Shown piece by piece: positions 1-8,956 of a DNA stretch of 54,334 nt. The notes under the pieces were generated by a model that was not told the DNA's origin, searched no databases, and worked only from the letters and a program-made list of their open reading frames with translations. The position numbers and the translations under genes are program-made. The stretch comes from Escherichia sp. MOD1-EC7003 (GTDB taxonomy: Bacteria > Pseudomonadota > Gammaproteobacteria > Enterobacterales > Enterobacteriaceae). The stretch's first letter is position 1. The number at the start of each line of letters is the position of its first letter. The stretch spans positions 1 to 54,334 of the forward strand of contig NZ_PTRE01000091.1 of NCBI RefSeq assembly GCF_002965065.1, written 5' to 3'.

Positions 1-61
1 TGTTTTGTGTTGAAGTGAGAATATCACCTTTAATCAGGTGGCCAAATTTAGTGTGCCACTA

Positions 62-1040
62 CAGCGTCGCATCAGGCATTGATTTCCGGATGCGGCACAA
101 GTGCCTTATCCGGCCTACGGGTCATCAACAGTTGTAGGCCTGATAAGACGCGGCTGCGTCGTATCAGGCATTGATTGCCGGATGCGGCACGAGTGCCTTA
201 TCCGGCCTGCGGGTCACCAACAGTAGGCCTGATAAGACGCGGCTGCGTCGCATCAGGCATTGATTGCCGGATGCGGCACGAGTGCCTTATCCGGCCTGCG
301 GGTCACCAACTGTTGTAGGCCTGATAAGACGCGGCTGCGTCGCATCAGGCATTGATTGCCGGATGCGGCACAAGTGCCTTATCCGGCCTGCGGGTCACCA
401 ACTGTTGTAGGCCTGATAAGACGCGGCTGCGTCGCATCAGGCATTGATTGCCGGATGCAGCACGGGTGCCTTATCCGGCCTGCGGGTCACCAACTGTTGT
501 AGGTCTGATAAGACGCGGCAGCGTCGCATCAGGCATTGATTTCCGGATGCGGCACAAGTGCCTTATCCGGCCTACGGGTCACCAACAATTGTAGGCCTGA
601 TAAGACGCGGCTGCGTCGCATCAGGCATTGATTGCCGGATGCGGCACGAGCGCCTTATCCGGCCTACGGGTCACCAACAATTGTAGGCCTGATAAGATGC
701 GGATGCGTCGCATCAGGCATTGATTGCCGGATGCGGCACAAGTGCCTTATCCGGCCTACGGGTCACCCACAGTTGTAGGCCTGATAAGACGCGGCTGCGT
801 CGCATCAGGCATTGATTGCCGGATGCGGCACAAGGGCCTTATCCGGCCTGCGGGTCACCAACAATTGTAGGCCTGATAAGACGCGGCTGCGTCGCATCAG
901 GCATTGATTGCCGGATGCGGCACGAGCGCCTTATCCGGCCTACGGGTCACCAACTGTTGTAGGCCTGATAAGACGCGGCTGCGTCGCATCAGGCATTGAT
1001 TGCCGGATGCGGCACGGGTGCCTTATCCGGCCTACGGGTC
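62..1040. repeat. BIME (REP) tandem array, 11 units of about 92 bp
   Basis: The 10-mer atcaggcatt recurs at 71, 163, 252, 344, 436, 528, 620, 712, 804, 896 and 988. The spacing is 92 bp throughout except one step of 89 bp. Each unit holds two REP/PU palindromes in opposite orientation: one of the type gcctgataagacgcggctgc, the other built on gccggatgcggc and gccttatccggcc. This is the classic enterobacterial bacterial interspersed mosaic element. It lies between rhaD and what should be the rhaA end, and stops 38 bp before the rhaD start codon. Such hairpins can stabilise upstream mRNA, bind DNA gyrase or act in termination. No gene is seen in 1-1078. Confidence 0.95.
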
Positions 1041-1114
1041 GTGCATCCGACAACACCGAATTAACAGGAACACAGAACATGCAAAACATTACCCAATCCT
1101 GGTTTGTCTAGGGA

Positions 1115-1903
1115 ATGATCAAAGCCACCACCGACGCCTGGCTGAAAGGCTGGGACGAGCGCAACGGCGGCAACCTGACGCTACGCCTGGACGACGCCGA
1201 TATCGCGCCTTATCAAGACAACTTCCATGCACAACCGCGCTATATCCCACTCAGCCAACCCATGCCTTTACTGGCAAATACGCCGTTTATCGTCACCGGC
1301 TCAGGCAAATTCTTCCGTAACGTCCAGCTTGATCCTGCGGCGAACTTAGGCGTCGTAAAAGTCGACAGCGACGGCGCGGGCTACCATATTCTCTGGGGGT
1401 TAACCAATGAAGCCGTCCCCACCTCTGAACTTCCGGCGCACTTTCTCTCCCACTGCGAGCGCATTAAAGCAACCAACGGTAAAGATCGGGTGATCATGCA
1501 CTGCCACGCCACCAACCTGATCGCCCTCACCTATGTACTGGAAAACGACACCGCGGTCTTTACTCGCCAACTGTGGGAAGGCAGCACCGAATGTCTGGTG
1601 GTATTCCCGGATGGCGTTGGCATTCTGCCGTGGATGGTACCCGGCACGGACGAAATCGGCCAGGCAACTGCCCACGAGATGCAAAAACATTCGCTGGTGT
1701 TGTGGCCCTTCCACGGTGTGTTCGGTTCCGGACCGACGCTGGATGAAACATTCGGTTTAATCGACACCGCAGAAAAATCAGCGGAAGTGTTAGTGAAGGT
1801 GTATTCGATGGGCGGCATGAAACAGACCATCAGCCGTGAAGAGCTGATAGCGCTCGGCAAGCGTTTCGGCGTTACGCCACTAGCCAGTGCGCTGGCGCTG
1901 TAA
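1115..1903 (+). CDS. rhaD: Rhamnulose-1-phosphate aldolase, N-terminus interrupted by an amber codon
   Basis: RhaD splits L-rhamnulose-1-phosphate into DHAP and L-lactaldehyde, the last dedicated step of rhamnose breakdown in the cytoplasm. The native start is ATG at 1079 (AGGA 9 nt upstream) and gives MQNITQSWFV, followed by TAG at 1109-1111 where K-12 has a Gln codon (CAG, from memory). The frame then stays open from ATG 1115, codon 13 of the normal 274-residue protein, to 1903. Zinc ligands H141 and H143 (HCH) and the rest of the class II aldolase body are intact. ATG 1115 lies 3 nt after the stop and has no properly spaced ribosome site of its own, so translation would need reinitiation or amber suppression. 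It is either a pseudogene or a weakly made protein lacking 12 residues. rhaM follows 9 bp downstream. Confidence 0.85.
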   Translation: MIKATTDAWLKGWDERNGGNLTLRLDDADIAPYQDNFHAQPRYIPLSQPMPLLANTPFIVTGSGKFFRNVQLDPAANLGVVKVDSDGAGYHILWGLTNEAVPTSELPAHFLSHCERIKATNGKDRVIMHCHATNLIALTYVLENDTAVFTRQLWEGSTECLVVFPDGVGILPWMVPGTDEIGQATAHEMQKHSLVLWPFHGVFGSGPTLDETFGLIDTAEKSAEVLVKVYSMGGMKQTISREELIALGKRFGVTPLASALAL

Positions 1904-1912
1904 GGAGCAAAC

Positions 1913-2227
1913 ATGATCCGCAAAGCCTTTGTCATGCAGGTTAACCCCGACGCCCACGAAGAGTATCAGCGTCGGCATAACCCCATCTGGCCGGAACTGG
2001 AAGCAGTGTTGAAATCTCACGGTGCGCATAACTACGCCATTTACCTCGACAAAGCGCGTAATCTGCTGTTTGCCACGGTAGAGATTGAATCTGAAGAACG
2101 GTGGAATGCGGTAGCCAGCACTGAAATCTGCCAACGTTGGTGGAAATATATGACCGATGTTATGCCCGCTAACCCGGATAACAGCCCGGTGAGTAGCGAG
2201 CTGCAAGAAGTGTTTTACCTGCCTTAA
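1913..2227 (+). CDS. rhaM: L-rhamnose mutarotase
   Basis: This 104-residue protein matches K-12 RhaM (YiiL) almost throughout. It interconverts the alpha and beta anomers of L-rhamnose in the cytoplasm, feeding rhamnose isomerase. The dimeric alpha/beta-barrel family has a conserved His near the N-terminus and paired Trp residues, here [11 protein letters not shown] near the C-terminus. A ribosome site (aaggagcaaac) precedes the ATG, and the gene starts 9 bp after rhaD, so both probably sit on one message. If the rhaD amber codon causes polarity, rhaM expression may fall too. Confidence 0.97.
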
Positions 2228-2267
2228 TGAGTTGCGGTGCCGGAAAATATCCAGCACCGCGCCTTCA

Positions 2268-3662
2268 TCAGAAGAAGTATTTAAAGCGAACGCGTGCGCC
2301 GTAACGGTCATCAGTATCATCACCGTGTTTTTTATCGCCGTCGCTATCCAGAATGGAGTAATATGTCCCGAGGTAAATATTAAAGTTCTCCATATCCATC
2401 ACATTAGCGAACTGATAAGACGCATGAATGGTGTGAATGGTGTACGTCCCTTCATCATCAATCCAGCAGTCGTTATCACAAACTACACCGCTGAATTCAT
2501 CAATCTTATTGTGCGCGTAGATATAACCGAGCTCGAAACGTTTCCACAGCGCGTTAATCCCGGCAGTGAAATCTTTCTCATTATTAGCATCTAAATAGGC
2601 GGTATTAAGATTAACCACAATGCCATTGTCCGGATCCGTTTTCAGGCCGTTCCAGGTCATGCTCATACCATAGCCGGTACGATCGGACTGATCGACAAAA
2701 TTACCCTTGCTATCGGTATAACCATAAGCATTATTTACCACGTTCGCTTCCATCGCTGCGGAAACGGTGAATTCTTCCGTCGGCGACCAGGCAATTACTG
2801 GGCGCAGATAAGCAACATTTTTCTGCTGCTCCATATCGCGTCCATGATAATTACCGTCATTATATAAAGATGTTCCGTCTTCAAGTAACGTGTTTAATTC
2901 AAAATACCAGTTATCGAGTTGTTTGCTGACGAGGAAATTACCGCCAGCGTTAGAGCGCCCGCGGCCCTCTTTCATCATATAGATATAACCGCTGCCATCG
3001 TCATAAAGATCGTTCGCAGTATTACCGGAATGTTCAACAAAGGTATCCTGATTCAATGGGAACATATCGTAGGCTTCAAAACGGCCTACTTTGACCTTCC
3101 AGTCGTTTTCTTTGCCAAAGAAGAATACCGCATCATCGATATTTACTGAACCGTGCATATCCCCCAGCGGTTGTGCGGAGAACCCGGCGAAATAACCGTT
3201 GTCCATCTTTCGCATACCGTCAAAACCTAACAGAATACGACCATTGAGATTCCACTGTTCATTAGTGGGATCGCTATTCACATCAGCGTTGGTCATTGCC
3301 AGCAGGCCATGATTACTTTCCGCATCCATATTAAATTCTACGTCGCCGTAGATTTTTAAATCGCCATAACCTGAAAGCAAAAGATTAGGTGAGGTGGCAT
3401 TTTTCTTTGCAGATTCCGCCGTTGCCTGTCCATTTACCGGCGTATTGCCCTGAGCGGCCTTAATTTCGCGGATCTCAGCGGCTTGTTGTGTCTGCAACTG
3501 TTTAACCTGGCTCTCTGCTTTTGCCGCCCGCATTTCTGCCGCTTCCAAGCGTTCTTCCAGCAATGCCATGCGTTGTTCCAGCGTTAAATGCTGTGTTTTT
3601 GCCATACCGGTACTACATGCCAATAATAAACCGATGGCTAAAGATAATGTCGATTTTTTCAT
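2268..3662 (-). CDS. RafY/ScrY-like carbohydrate outer-membrane porin
   Basis: This 464-residue protein has a signal peptide (MKKSTLSLAIGLLLACSTGMA, cleavage near residue 21). A heptad-like coiled-coil stretch rich in E, A and Q follows at about 26-65. The rest is a beta-barrel with alternating aromatic strands that ends in Phe (RFKYFF), as outer-membrane proteins do. The periplasmic coiled coil before the barrel and the total length fit the LamB/ScrY/RafY/BglH glycoporin group, which passes oligosaccharides through the outer membrane. It is transcribed away from the frv operon, from a shared 476-bp upstream region, which suggests it serves the frv PTS substrate. I do not recall it at this site in K-12. 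The substrate cannot be read from the sequence. Confidence 0.85.
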   Translation of the reverse strand: MKKSTLSLAIGLLLACSTGMAKTQHLTLEQRMALLEERLEAAEMRAAKAESQVKQLQTQQAAEIREIKAAQGNTPVNGQATAESAKKNATSPNLLLSGYGDLKIYGDVEFNMDAESNHGLLAMTNADVNSDPTNEQWNLNGRILLGFDGMRKMDNGYFAGFSAQPLGDMHGSVNIDDAVFFFGKENDWKVKVGRFEAYDMFPLNQDTFVEHSGNTANDLYDDGSGYIYMMKEGRGRSNAGGNFLVSKQLDNWYFELNTLLEDGTSLYNDGNYHGRDMEQQKNVAYLRPVIAWSPTEEFTVSAAMEANVVNNAYGYTDSKGNFVDQSDRTGYGMSMTWNGLKTDPDNGIVVNLNTAYLDANNEKDFTAGINALWKRFELGYIYAHNKIDEFSGVVCDNDCWIDDEGTYTIHTIHASYQFANVMDMENFNIYLGTYYSILDSDGDKKHGDDTDDRYGARVRFKYFF

Positions 3663-4138
3663 TATTTACGTTCCCTGAAATAAAGGAGGCCCTACGCTTT
3701 CCAAAAGGAATACGTATATAGAGAAATATAAAGTGTGCACTTTCGAATTTTAAATCCAACTTCAGCAGGCCGATGGATAGTATCCCGCCGCATAATATGA
3801 GTAAATCCGCTGATTTCCTGGAACGTGAGGAATATAACAATAGTGCCGTTTTTAACTAAATATCGTAAAAAATATTAGATATGATTCAAACTGACTCATA
3901 AGCCACAAATATAAATAACGTGGCAGCAAAACATCCGCGACAGTTAAACATTCACAAAATCATTAAATAATGATTTTTTATTCACAACATTTATTTAACC
4001 CATCAATATGTGCCTTAGACCGCAAAATTTATCCTTCACTCTGCCTTATATTGTCACGACTTCACGACATATCCGCGCTCATCACAAAACCGCCCCGCCG
4101 TTACAATTAACTGAAATGTTTTTTCATGGAGTCCGATA
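3663..4138. promoter_or_regulatory. Divergent control region between the glycoporin and frvA
   Basis: This 476-bp AT-rich gap separates the two divergent genes and must hold both promoters. A clear ribosome site (tggagtccgataatg) precedes frvA. Several AT-rich runs could be -10 elements, and attcacaaaat near 3950 resembles one half of a CRP site. No open frame, tRNA or strong terminator is seen. I cannot assign promoters or an FrvR site with confidence. Confidence 0.5.
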
Positions 4139-4585
4139 ATGGCTGCTCTTACTGCAAGCTGTATTGACCTGAATATTCAGGGCAATGGTGCTTATTCAAT
4201 TCTGAAACAGCTGGCCACAATGGCGTTGCAAAACGGTTTTATCACCAACCCTCACCAGTTCCTGCGAACCCTGTTGCTGCGCGAAAAAATGCACTCTACT
4301 GGATTTGGTTCGGGCGTCGCTGTGCCGCACGGTAAGAGTTCCTGCGTAACCCAACCGTTTGTGCTGTTCGCCCGTAAAAACCAGCCTATTGACTGGAAAG
4401 CCAGCGACGGCGAAGACGTCAATTGCTGGATCTGCCTTGGCGTACCGCAAAGTGGCGAAGAGGATCAGGTCAAAATCATCGGTACACTGTGTCGTAAAAT
4501 TATCCACCAGGATTTTATCAACCAACTGCAACAAGGTGATGCTGATCAAGTGCTTGCCTTGTTAAATCAAACCCTCAACTCATAA
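4139..4585 (+). CDS. frvA: PTS system fructose-like EIIA component FrvA
   Basis: This 148-residue protein is of the mannitol/fructose EIIA (PTS_EIIA_2) type. It accepts phosphate from HPr and passes it to the EIIB domain of FrvB. The phospho-acceptor His is in the motif GSGVAVPHGK at about residue 65, the usual place. It is the first gene of frvABXR, with 10 bp to the FrvB start. The substrate of the Frv system is not established, although the family points to a hexose, a hexitol or a derivative of one. Confidence 0.95.
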   Translation: MAALTASCIDLNIQGNGAYSILKQLATMALQNGFITNPHQFLRTLLLREKMHSTGFGSGVAVPHGKSSCVTQPFVLFARKNQPIDWKASDGEDVNCWICLGVPQSGEEDQVKIIGTLCRKIIHQDFINQLQQGDADQVLALLNQTLNS

Positions 4586-4595
4586 GGAAGTGGCG

Positions 4596-6047
4596 ATGGA
4601 GTCATCCTTACGTATTGTCGCGATCACCAACTGCCCCGCCGGGATCGCTCACACCTACATGGTGGCAGAAGCCCTGGAACAGAAAGCCCGTTCTCTCGGC
4701 CATACCATTAAAGTTGAAACCCAAGGTTCCAGCGGCGTCGAAAACCGCTTGTCCAGCGAAGAGATTGCCGCTGCCGATTACGTTATTCTCGCCACCGGGC
4801 GTGGCCTGAGCGGCGATGACCGGGCGCGGTTTGCCGGAAAGAAGGTCTATGAGATTGCGATCTCTCAAGCCTTGAAAAATATCGATCAGATTTTTAGTGA
4901 ATTACCGACAAATTCGCAGCTTTTTGCCGCAGATAGTGGCGTGAAACTCGGCAAACAAGAAGTACAAAGTGGCAGCGTGATGAGCCACCTGATGGCGGGC
5001 GTCTCTGCGGCGCTGCCGTTTGTCATCGGTGGCGGTATTCTGGTAGCGCTCGCCAACATGCTGGTACAGTTTGGCTTGCCGTATACCGATATGTCGAAAG
5101 GCGCGCCATCGTTTACCTGGGTTGTCGAATCCATCGGTTACCTCGGCTTCACCTTTATGATCCCCATCATGGGCGCTTATATTGCTTCGTCGATTGCTGA
5201 TAAACCGGCTTTTGCCCCAGCCTTCCTGGTCTGTTATCTGGCGAACGACAAAGCTCTGCTCGGCACACAGTCTGGCGCGGGCTTCCTCGGCGCAGTGGTG
5301 TTGGGCCTGGCGATAGGTTATTTCGTCTTCTGGTTTCGCAAAGTGCGTCTTGGTAAAGCGTTACAACCGTTGCTCGGTTCAATGCTTATTCCGTTCGTCA
5401 CTCTGCTGGTCTTCGGCATACTGACTTACTACGTTATCGGACCGGTGATGTCCGATATCATGGGCGGTCTGCTGCACTTCCTTAACACCATTCCTCCATC
5501 AATGAAATTTGCGGCGGCGTTTCTGGTCGGCGCGATGCTGGCGTTCGATATGGGCGGCCCCATCAACAAAACCGCCTGGTTCTTCTGCTTCTCGCTGCTG
5601 GAAAAACACATTTACGACTGGTACGCCATTGTCGGCGTTGTGGCGCTGATGCCGCCCGTCGCCGCAGGTATCGCTACGTTCATTGCACCAAAACTGTTTA
5701 CTCAACAGGAAAAAGAGGCAGCCAGTAGTGCCATTGTGGTCGGTGCCACGGTCGCAACCGAACCGGCTATTCCTTACGCGCTGGCGGCACCGTTGCCGAT
5801 GATTACCGCCAATACGTTGGCGGGGGGCATTACCGGCGTGCTGGTGATCGCTTTTGGAATCAAACGTCTGGCACCGGGTTTGGGTATCTTTGACCCACTG
5901 ATCGGCCTGATGTCTCCGGTAGGTTCGTTTTATCTGGTGCTGGCCATTGGCCTCGCGCTGAACATTTCATTCATTATCGTCCTAAAAGGATTATGGTTAC
6001 GCCGCAAAGCCAAAGCCGCGCAACAGGAGCTTGTCCATGAACATTGA
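4596..6047 (+). CDS. frvB: PTS system fructose-like EIIBC component FrvB
   Basis: This 483-residue inner-membrane permease has an N-terminal EIIB domain (about 1-100) with the phospho-cysteine in TNCPAGIAHTYM (Cys13). An EIIC domain with about 9-10 membrane segments follows, containing the family motifs GGPINKTA and GATVATEPAIPYA. It takes up and phosphorylates an unidentified sugar. The ATG at 4596 was chosen because AAGGAAG lies 5 nt upstream and the length matches K-12; an in-frame GTG at 4590 is less likely. Its 3' end overlaps frvX by 11 bp. Confidence 0.95.
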   Translation: MESSLRIVAITNCPAGIAHTYMVAEALEQKARSLGHTIKVETQGSSGVENRLSSEEIAAADYVILATGRGLSGDDRARFAGKKVYEIAISQALKNIDQIFSELPTNSQLFAADSGVKLGKQEVQSGSVMSHLMAGVSAALPFVIGGGILVALANMLVQFGLPYTDMSKGAPSFTWVVESIGYLGFTFMIPIMGAYIASSIADKPAFAPAFLVCYLANDKALLGTQSGAGFLGAVVLGLAIGYFVFWFRKVRLGKALQPLLGSMLIPFVTLLVFGILTYYVIGPVMSDIMGGLLHFLNTIPPSMKFAAAFLVGAMLAFDMGGPINKTAWFFCFSLLEKHIYDWYAIVGVVALMPPVAAGIATFIAPKLFTQQEKEAASSAIVVGATVATEPAIPYALAAPLPMITANTLAGGITGVLVIAFGIKRLAPGLGIFDPLIGLMSPVGSFYLVLAIGLALNISFIIVLKGLWLRRKAKAAQQELVHEH

Positions 6048-7107
6048 GTTACTGCAACAATTGTGCGAAGCCTGCGCCGTCAGCGGCGATGAACAGGAAG
6101 TTCGCAATATCCTCATCAAAACGCTGGAACCCTGCGTCAATGAGATAACCTTCGATGGTCTGGGCAGTTTTGTTGCCCGCAAAGGGCATCGCGGGCCGAA
6201 AGTTGCCGTTGTCGGGCATATGGATGAAGTGGGCTTTATGGTGACGCATATCGACGAGAGCGGTTTTCTGCGTTTCACCACCATTGGCGGCTGGTGGAAC
6301 CAGTCAATGCTCAACCACCGGGTGACGATACGCACCCACAAGGGAGCGAAAATCCCTGGTGTTATCGGTTCCGTCGCGCCTCATGCGTTAACGGAAAAGC
6401 AAAAGCAACAACCGCTGTCATTTGATGAGATGTTCATTGATATTGGCGCGAATAGTCGCGAAGAAGTGGAAAAACGCGGCGTTGCGATTGGCGATTTTAT
6501 TAGCCCGGAAGCCAATTTTGCCTGCTGGGGTGAAGATAAAGTCGTCGGTAAGGCGCTGGATAATCGCATCGGCTGCGCGATGATGGCAGAGCTGCTACAG
6601 ACGGTAAATAATCCCGAAATTACCCTGTATGGCGTGGGCAGTGTAGAAGAAGAAGTTGGGCTGCGTGGGGCGCAAACGTCGGCTGAGCACATTAAACCGG
6701 ATGTGGTGATTGTGCTGGATACCGCCGTCGCTGGCGATGTCCCTGGCATCGATACCATCAAATACCCGCTGAAACTGGGCCAGGGGCCGGGAATGATGCT
6801 GTTCGATAAGCGCTACTTTCCCAACCAGAAGCTGGTCGCGGCGTTAAAAAGCAGTGCCGCGCACAGCGATTTGCCGCTGCAGTTTTGCATTATGAAAACC
6901 GGTGCGACGGATGGTGGACGCTACAACGTGATGGGTGGTGGTCGTCCGGTTGTCGCGTTGTGTCTGCCAACTCGCTATCTGCACGCCAATAGCGGCATGA
7001 TTTCAAAGACCGATTATGATGCTCTGCTCACACTGATACGGGATTTTCTGACCACTTTAACCGCGGAGAAAGTCAACGCGTTCAACCAGTTCCGTCAGGT
7101 GGAATGA
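6037..7107 (+). CDS. frvX: M42-family metallopeptidase-like protein FrvX
   Basis: This 356-residue protein is of the M42 glutamyl aminopeptidase/endoglucanase (PepA-like) family. The dinuclear metal site can be seen: GHMDEVGF (His), KALDNRIG (bridging Asp), SVEEEVGLRGA (catalytic Glu and Glu ligand), VLDTAVAGD (Asp) and a C-terminal TRYLHANSG (His). The ATG at 6037 follows CAGGAG and overlaps the end of frvB. A peptidase inside a PTS operon suggests the imported compound is an amino-acid or peptide conjugate of a sugar, or that an amide bond is cut after uptake. That is an inference. Confidence 0.93.
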   Translation: MNIELLQQLCEACAVSGDEQEVRNILIKTLEPCVNEITFDGLGSFVARKGHRGPKVAVVGHMDEVGFMVTHIDESGFLRFTTIGGWWNQSMLNHRVTIRTHKGAKIPGVIGSVAPHALTEKQKQQPLSFDEMFIDIGANSREEVEKRGVAIGDFISPEANFACWGEDKVVGKALDNRIGCAMMAELLQTVNNPEITLYGVGSVEEEVGLRGAQTSAEHIKPDVVIVLDTAVAGDVPGIDTIKYPLKLGQGPGMMLFDKRYFPNQKLVAALKSSAAHSDLPLQFCIMKTGATDGGRYNVMGGGRPVVALCLPTRYLHANSGMISKTDYDALLTLIRDFLTTLTAEKVNAFNQFRQVE

Positions 7108-8855
7108 TGCTGAATGAACGCCAGTTGAAGATTATCGATCTTCTGGAGCAACAGCCGCGCACGCCTAGCGAGCTGGCGCAACAGACTGGCGTTTCCGGCA
7201 GGACCATCCTGCGTGATATTGACTATCTCAACTTTACTCTCAACGGCAAAGCCCGCATCTCTGCCAGTGGCAGCGCGGGCTATCAACTGGAAATCTTCGA
7301 GCGCCGCAGCTTTTTTCAGTTGCTGCAAAAGCATGATAATGACGATCGGCTGCTGGCGATGTTATTACTGAATACCTTTACCCCGCGTGCGCAACTCGCC
7401 TCGGCGCTTAATTTGCCGGAAACCTGGGTAGCAGAGCGTCTGCCACGATTAAAGCAGCGTTATGAACGTACTTGTTGCCTGACCAGTCGCCCTGGTTTGG
7501 GCCATTTCATTGATGAGACAGAAGAGAAGCGCGTTATCTTGCTGGCAAACTTGCTGCGCAAAGATCCGTTTTTAATTCCTCTGGCGGGCGTCACACGAGA
7601 CAACTTTCAGCATTTATCCTCGGCCTGCGACAACCAACACCGCTGGCCGCTCATGCAGGGTGATTATCTCTCCAGCCTGATTCTGGCTATTTACGCCCTG
7701 CGTAATCAACTGACCGACGAATGGCCGGATTATCCCGGTAACGAGATAAAACAAATTGTTGAACAGAGCGGTCTGTTTCTTGGTGATAATGCTGTAAGAG
7801 CCCTGACGGGTTTGATAGAGAAACAGCATCAGCAAGCGCAGGTAATTTCTACCGATAATGTGCAGGGGTTGCTGCAAAGGGTGCCGGGCATCGCGTCATT
7901 GAATATTATTGATACGCAGTTGGTTGAGAATATTACCGGGCATTTATTACGTTGCCTTGCCGCACCAGTGTGGATTGGTGAGCACCGCCAAAGCAGCATG
8001 ATTAACATGAAAGCCGCCTGGCCTGCGGCCTTTGATATGAGCCTGTACTTTATTACGCTACTGCGTGAACAGCTCGATATTCCCCTTTTCGACAGCGATC
8101 TGATCGGTTTGTATTTTGCCTGTGCACTGGAGCGGCATCAAAACGAACGCCAGCCGATCATTTTGCTCTCGGACCAGAACGCGATTGCCACTATTAATCA
8201 GCTCGCCATTGAGCGCGATGTGTTACATTGTCGGGTGATTATTGCCCGTAGCTTAAGCGAACTTGTTGCCATTCGCGAAGAGATCGAACCATTATTGATC
8301 ATTAATAACAGCCATTATTTACTGGATGACGCGGTTAATAATTACATCACCGTAAAAAACATTATTACTGCCGCCGGTATCGAACAAATAAAACATTTTC
8401 TGGCGACGGCATTTATTCGCCAGCAACCGGAGCGTTTTTTCTCTGCTCCCGGAAGTTTTCATTATTCGAATGTACGCGGTGAAAGCTGGCAACATATTAC
8501 CCGGAAAATTTGTGCGCAATTAGTGACGCAACACCATATTACCGCCGATGAAGCACAACGGATCATCGCCCGCGAGGACGAAGGTGAAAACCTGATTGTT
8601 AATCGTCTCGCCATCCCACATTGCTGGAGCGAACAGGAGCGACGTTTTCGCGGATTTTTTATTACCCTCGCCCAACCAATTGAGGTGAATAACGAAGTCA
8701 TTAACCATGTGTTAATCGCCTGCGCCGCAGCCGATGCGCGCCACGAGTTGAAAATATTCAGCTATCTTGCCAGCGTACTGTGCCAACATCCAGCGGAGAC
8801 TATTGCCGGGCTAACGGGGTATGAAGGGTTTATGGCATTACTTCGCCAGGGATGA
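7107..8855 (+). CDS. frvR: PRD/EIIA-containing transcriptional regulator FrvR
   Basis: This 582-residue protein has an N-terminal winged helix-turn-helix (about 1-60, ELAQQTGVSGRTILRDIDYL), a PRD-like middle region, and a C-terminal PTS EIIA-like domain with a candidate phospho-His in NRLAIPHC. This layout is typical of BglG/MtlR-type activators tuned by PTS phosphorylation, and the frv operon is the obvious target. Two ATGs are adjacent (7104 and 7107). The second gives the K-12 length. The first would overlap the frvX stop in the same way and cannot be excluded. Confidence 0.93.
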   Translation: MLNERQLKIIDLLEQQPRTPSELAQQTGVSGRTILRDIDYLNFTLNGKARISASGSAGYQLEIFERRSFFQLLQKHDNDDRLLAMLLLNTFTPRAQLASALNLPETWVAERLPRLKQRYERTCCLTSRPGLGHFIDETEEKRVILLANLLRKDPFLIPLAGVTRDNFQHLSSACDNQHRWPLMQGDYLSSLILAIYALRNQLTDEWPDYPGNEIKQIVEQSGLFLGDNAVRALTGLIEKQHQQAQVISTDNVQGLLQRVPGIASLNIIDTQLVENITGHLLRCLAAPVWIGEHRQSSMINMKAAWPAAFDMSLYFITLLREQLDIPLFDSDLIGLYFACALERHQNERQPIILLSDQNAIATINQLAIERDVLHCRVIIARSLSELVAIREEIEPLLIINNSHYLLDDAVNNYITVKNIITAAGIEQIKHFLATAFIRQQPERFFSAPGSFHYSNVRGESWQHITRKICAQLVTQHHITADEAQRIIAREDEGENLIVNRLAIPHCWSEQERRFRGFFITLAQPIEVNNEVINHVLIACAAADARHELKIFSYLASVLCQHPAETIAGLTGYEGFMALLRQG

Positions 8856-8861
8856 AAGTGG

Positions 8862-8932
8862 TCGGATGCACCGCTAACACGGCTTAACGACATTTAGGTC
8901 GGATAAGGCATTTACGCCGCATCCGACCTTAT
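8862..8932. repeat. REP elements between convergent frvR and yiiG
   Basis: Two REP-type palindromic pieces lie here. The clearer, at 8896-8930, is a long imperfect hairpin with arms aggtcggataaggc and gccgcatccgacctt. It sits where two genes converge, so it can serve as a shared transcript end. Confidence 0.85.
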
Positions 8933-8956
8933 ATTTCTCAGCAAAAACAAAAACGT

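Noticed and set aside
62..1040. CRISPR array
   Set aside because: Regular spacing, but the units are nearly identical throughout and have no variable spacers; they are paired REP palindromes.
908..1320. Short open frames across the end of the first BIME array
   Set aside because: They consist of REP sequence running into rhaD in the same or another frame, with no start signals.
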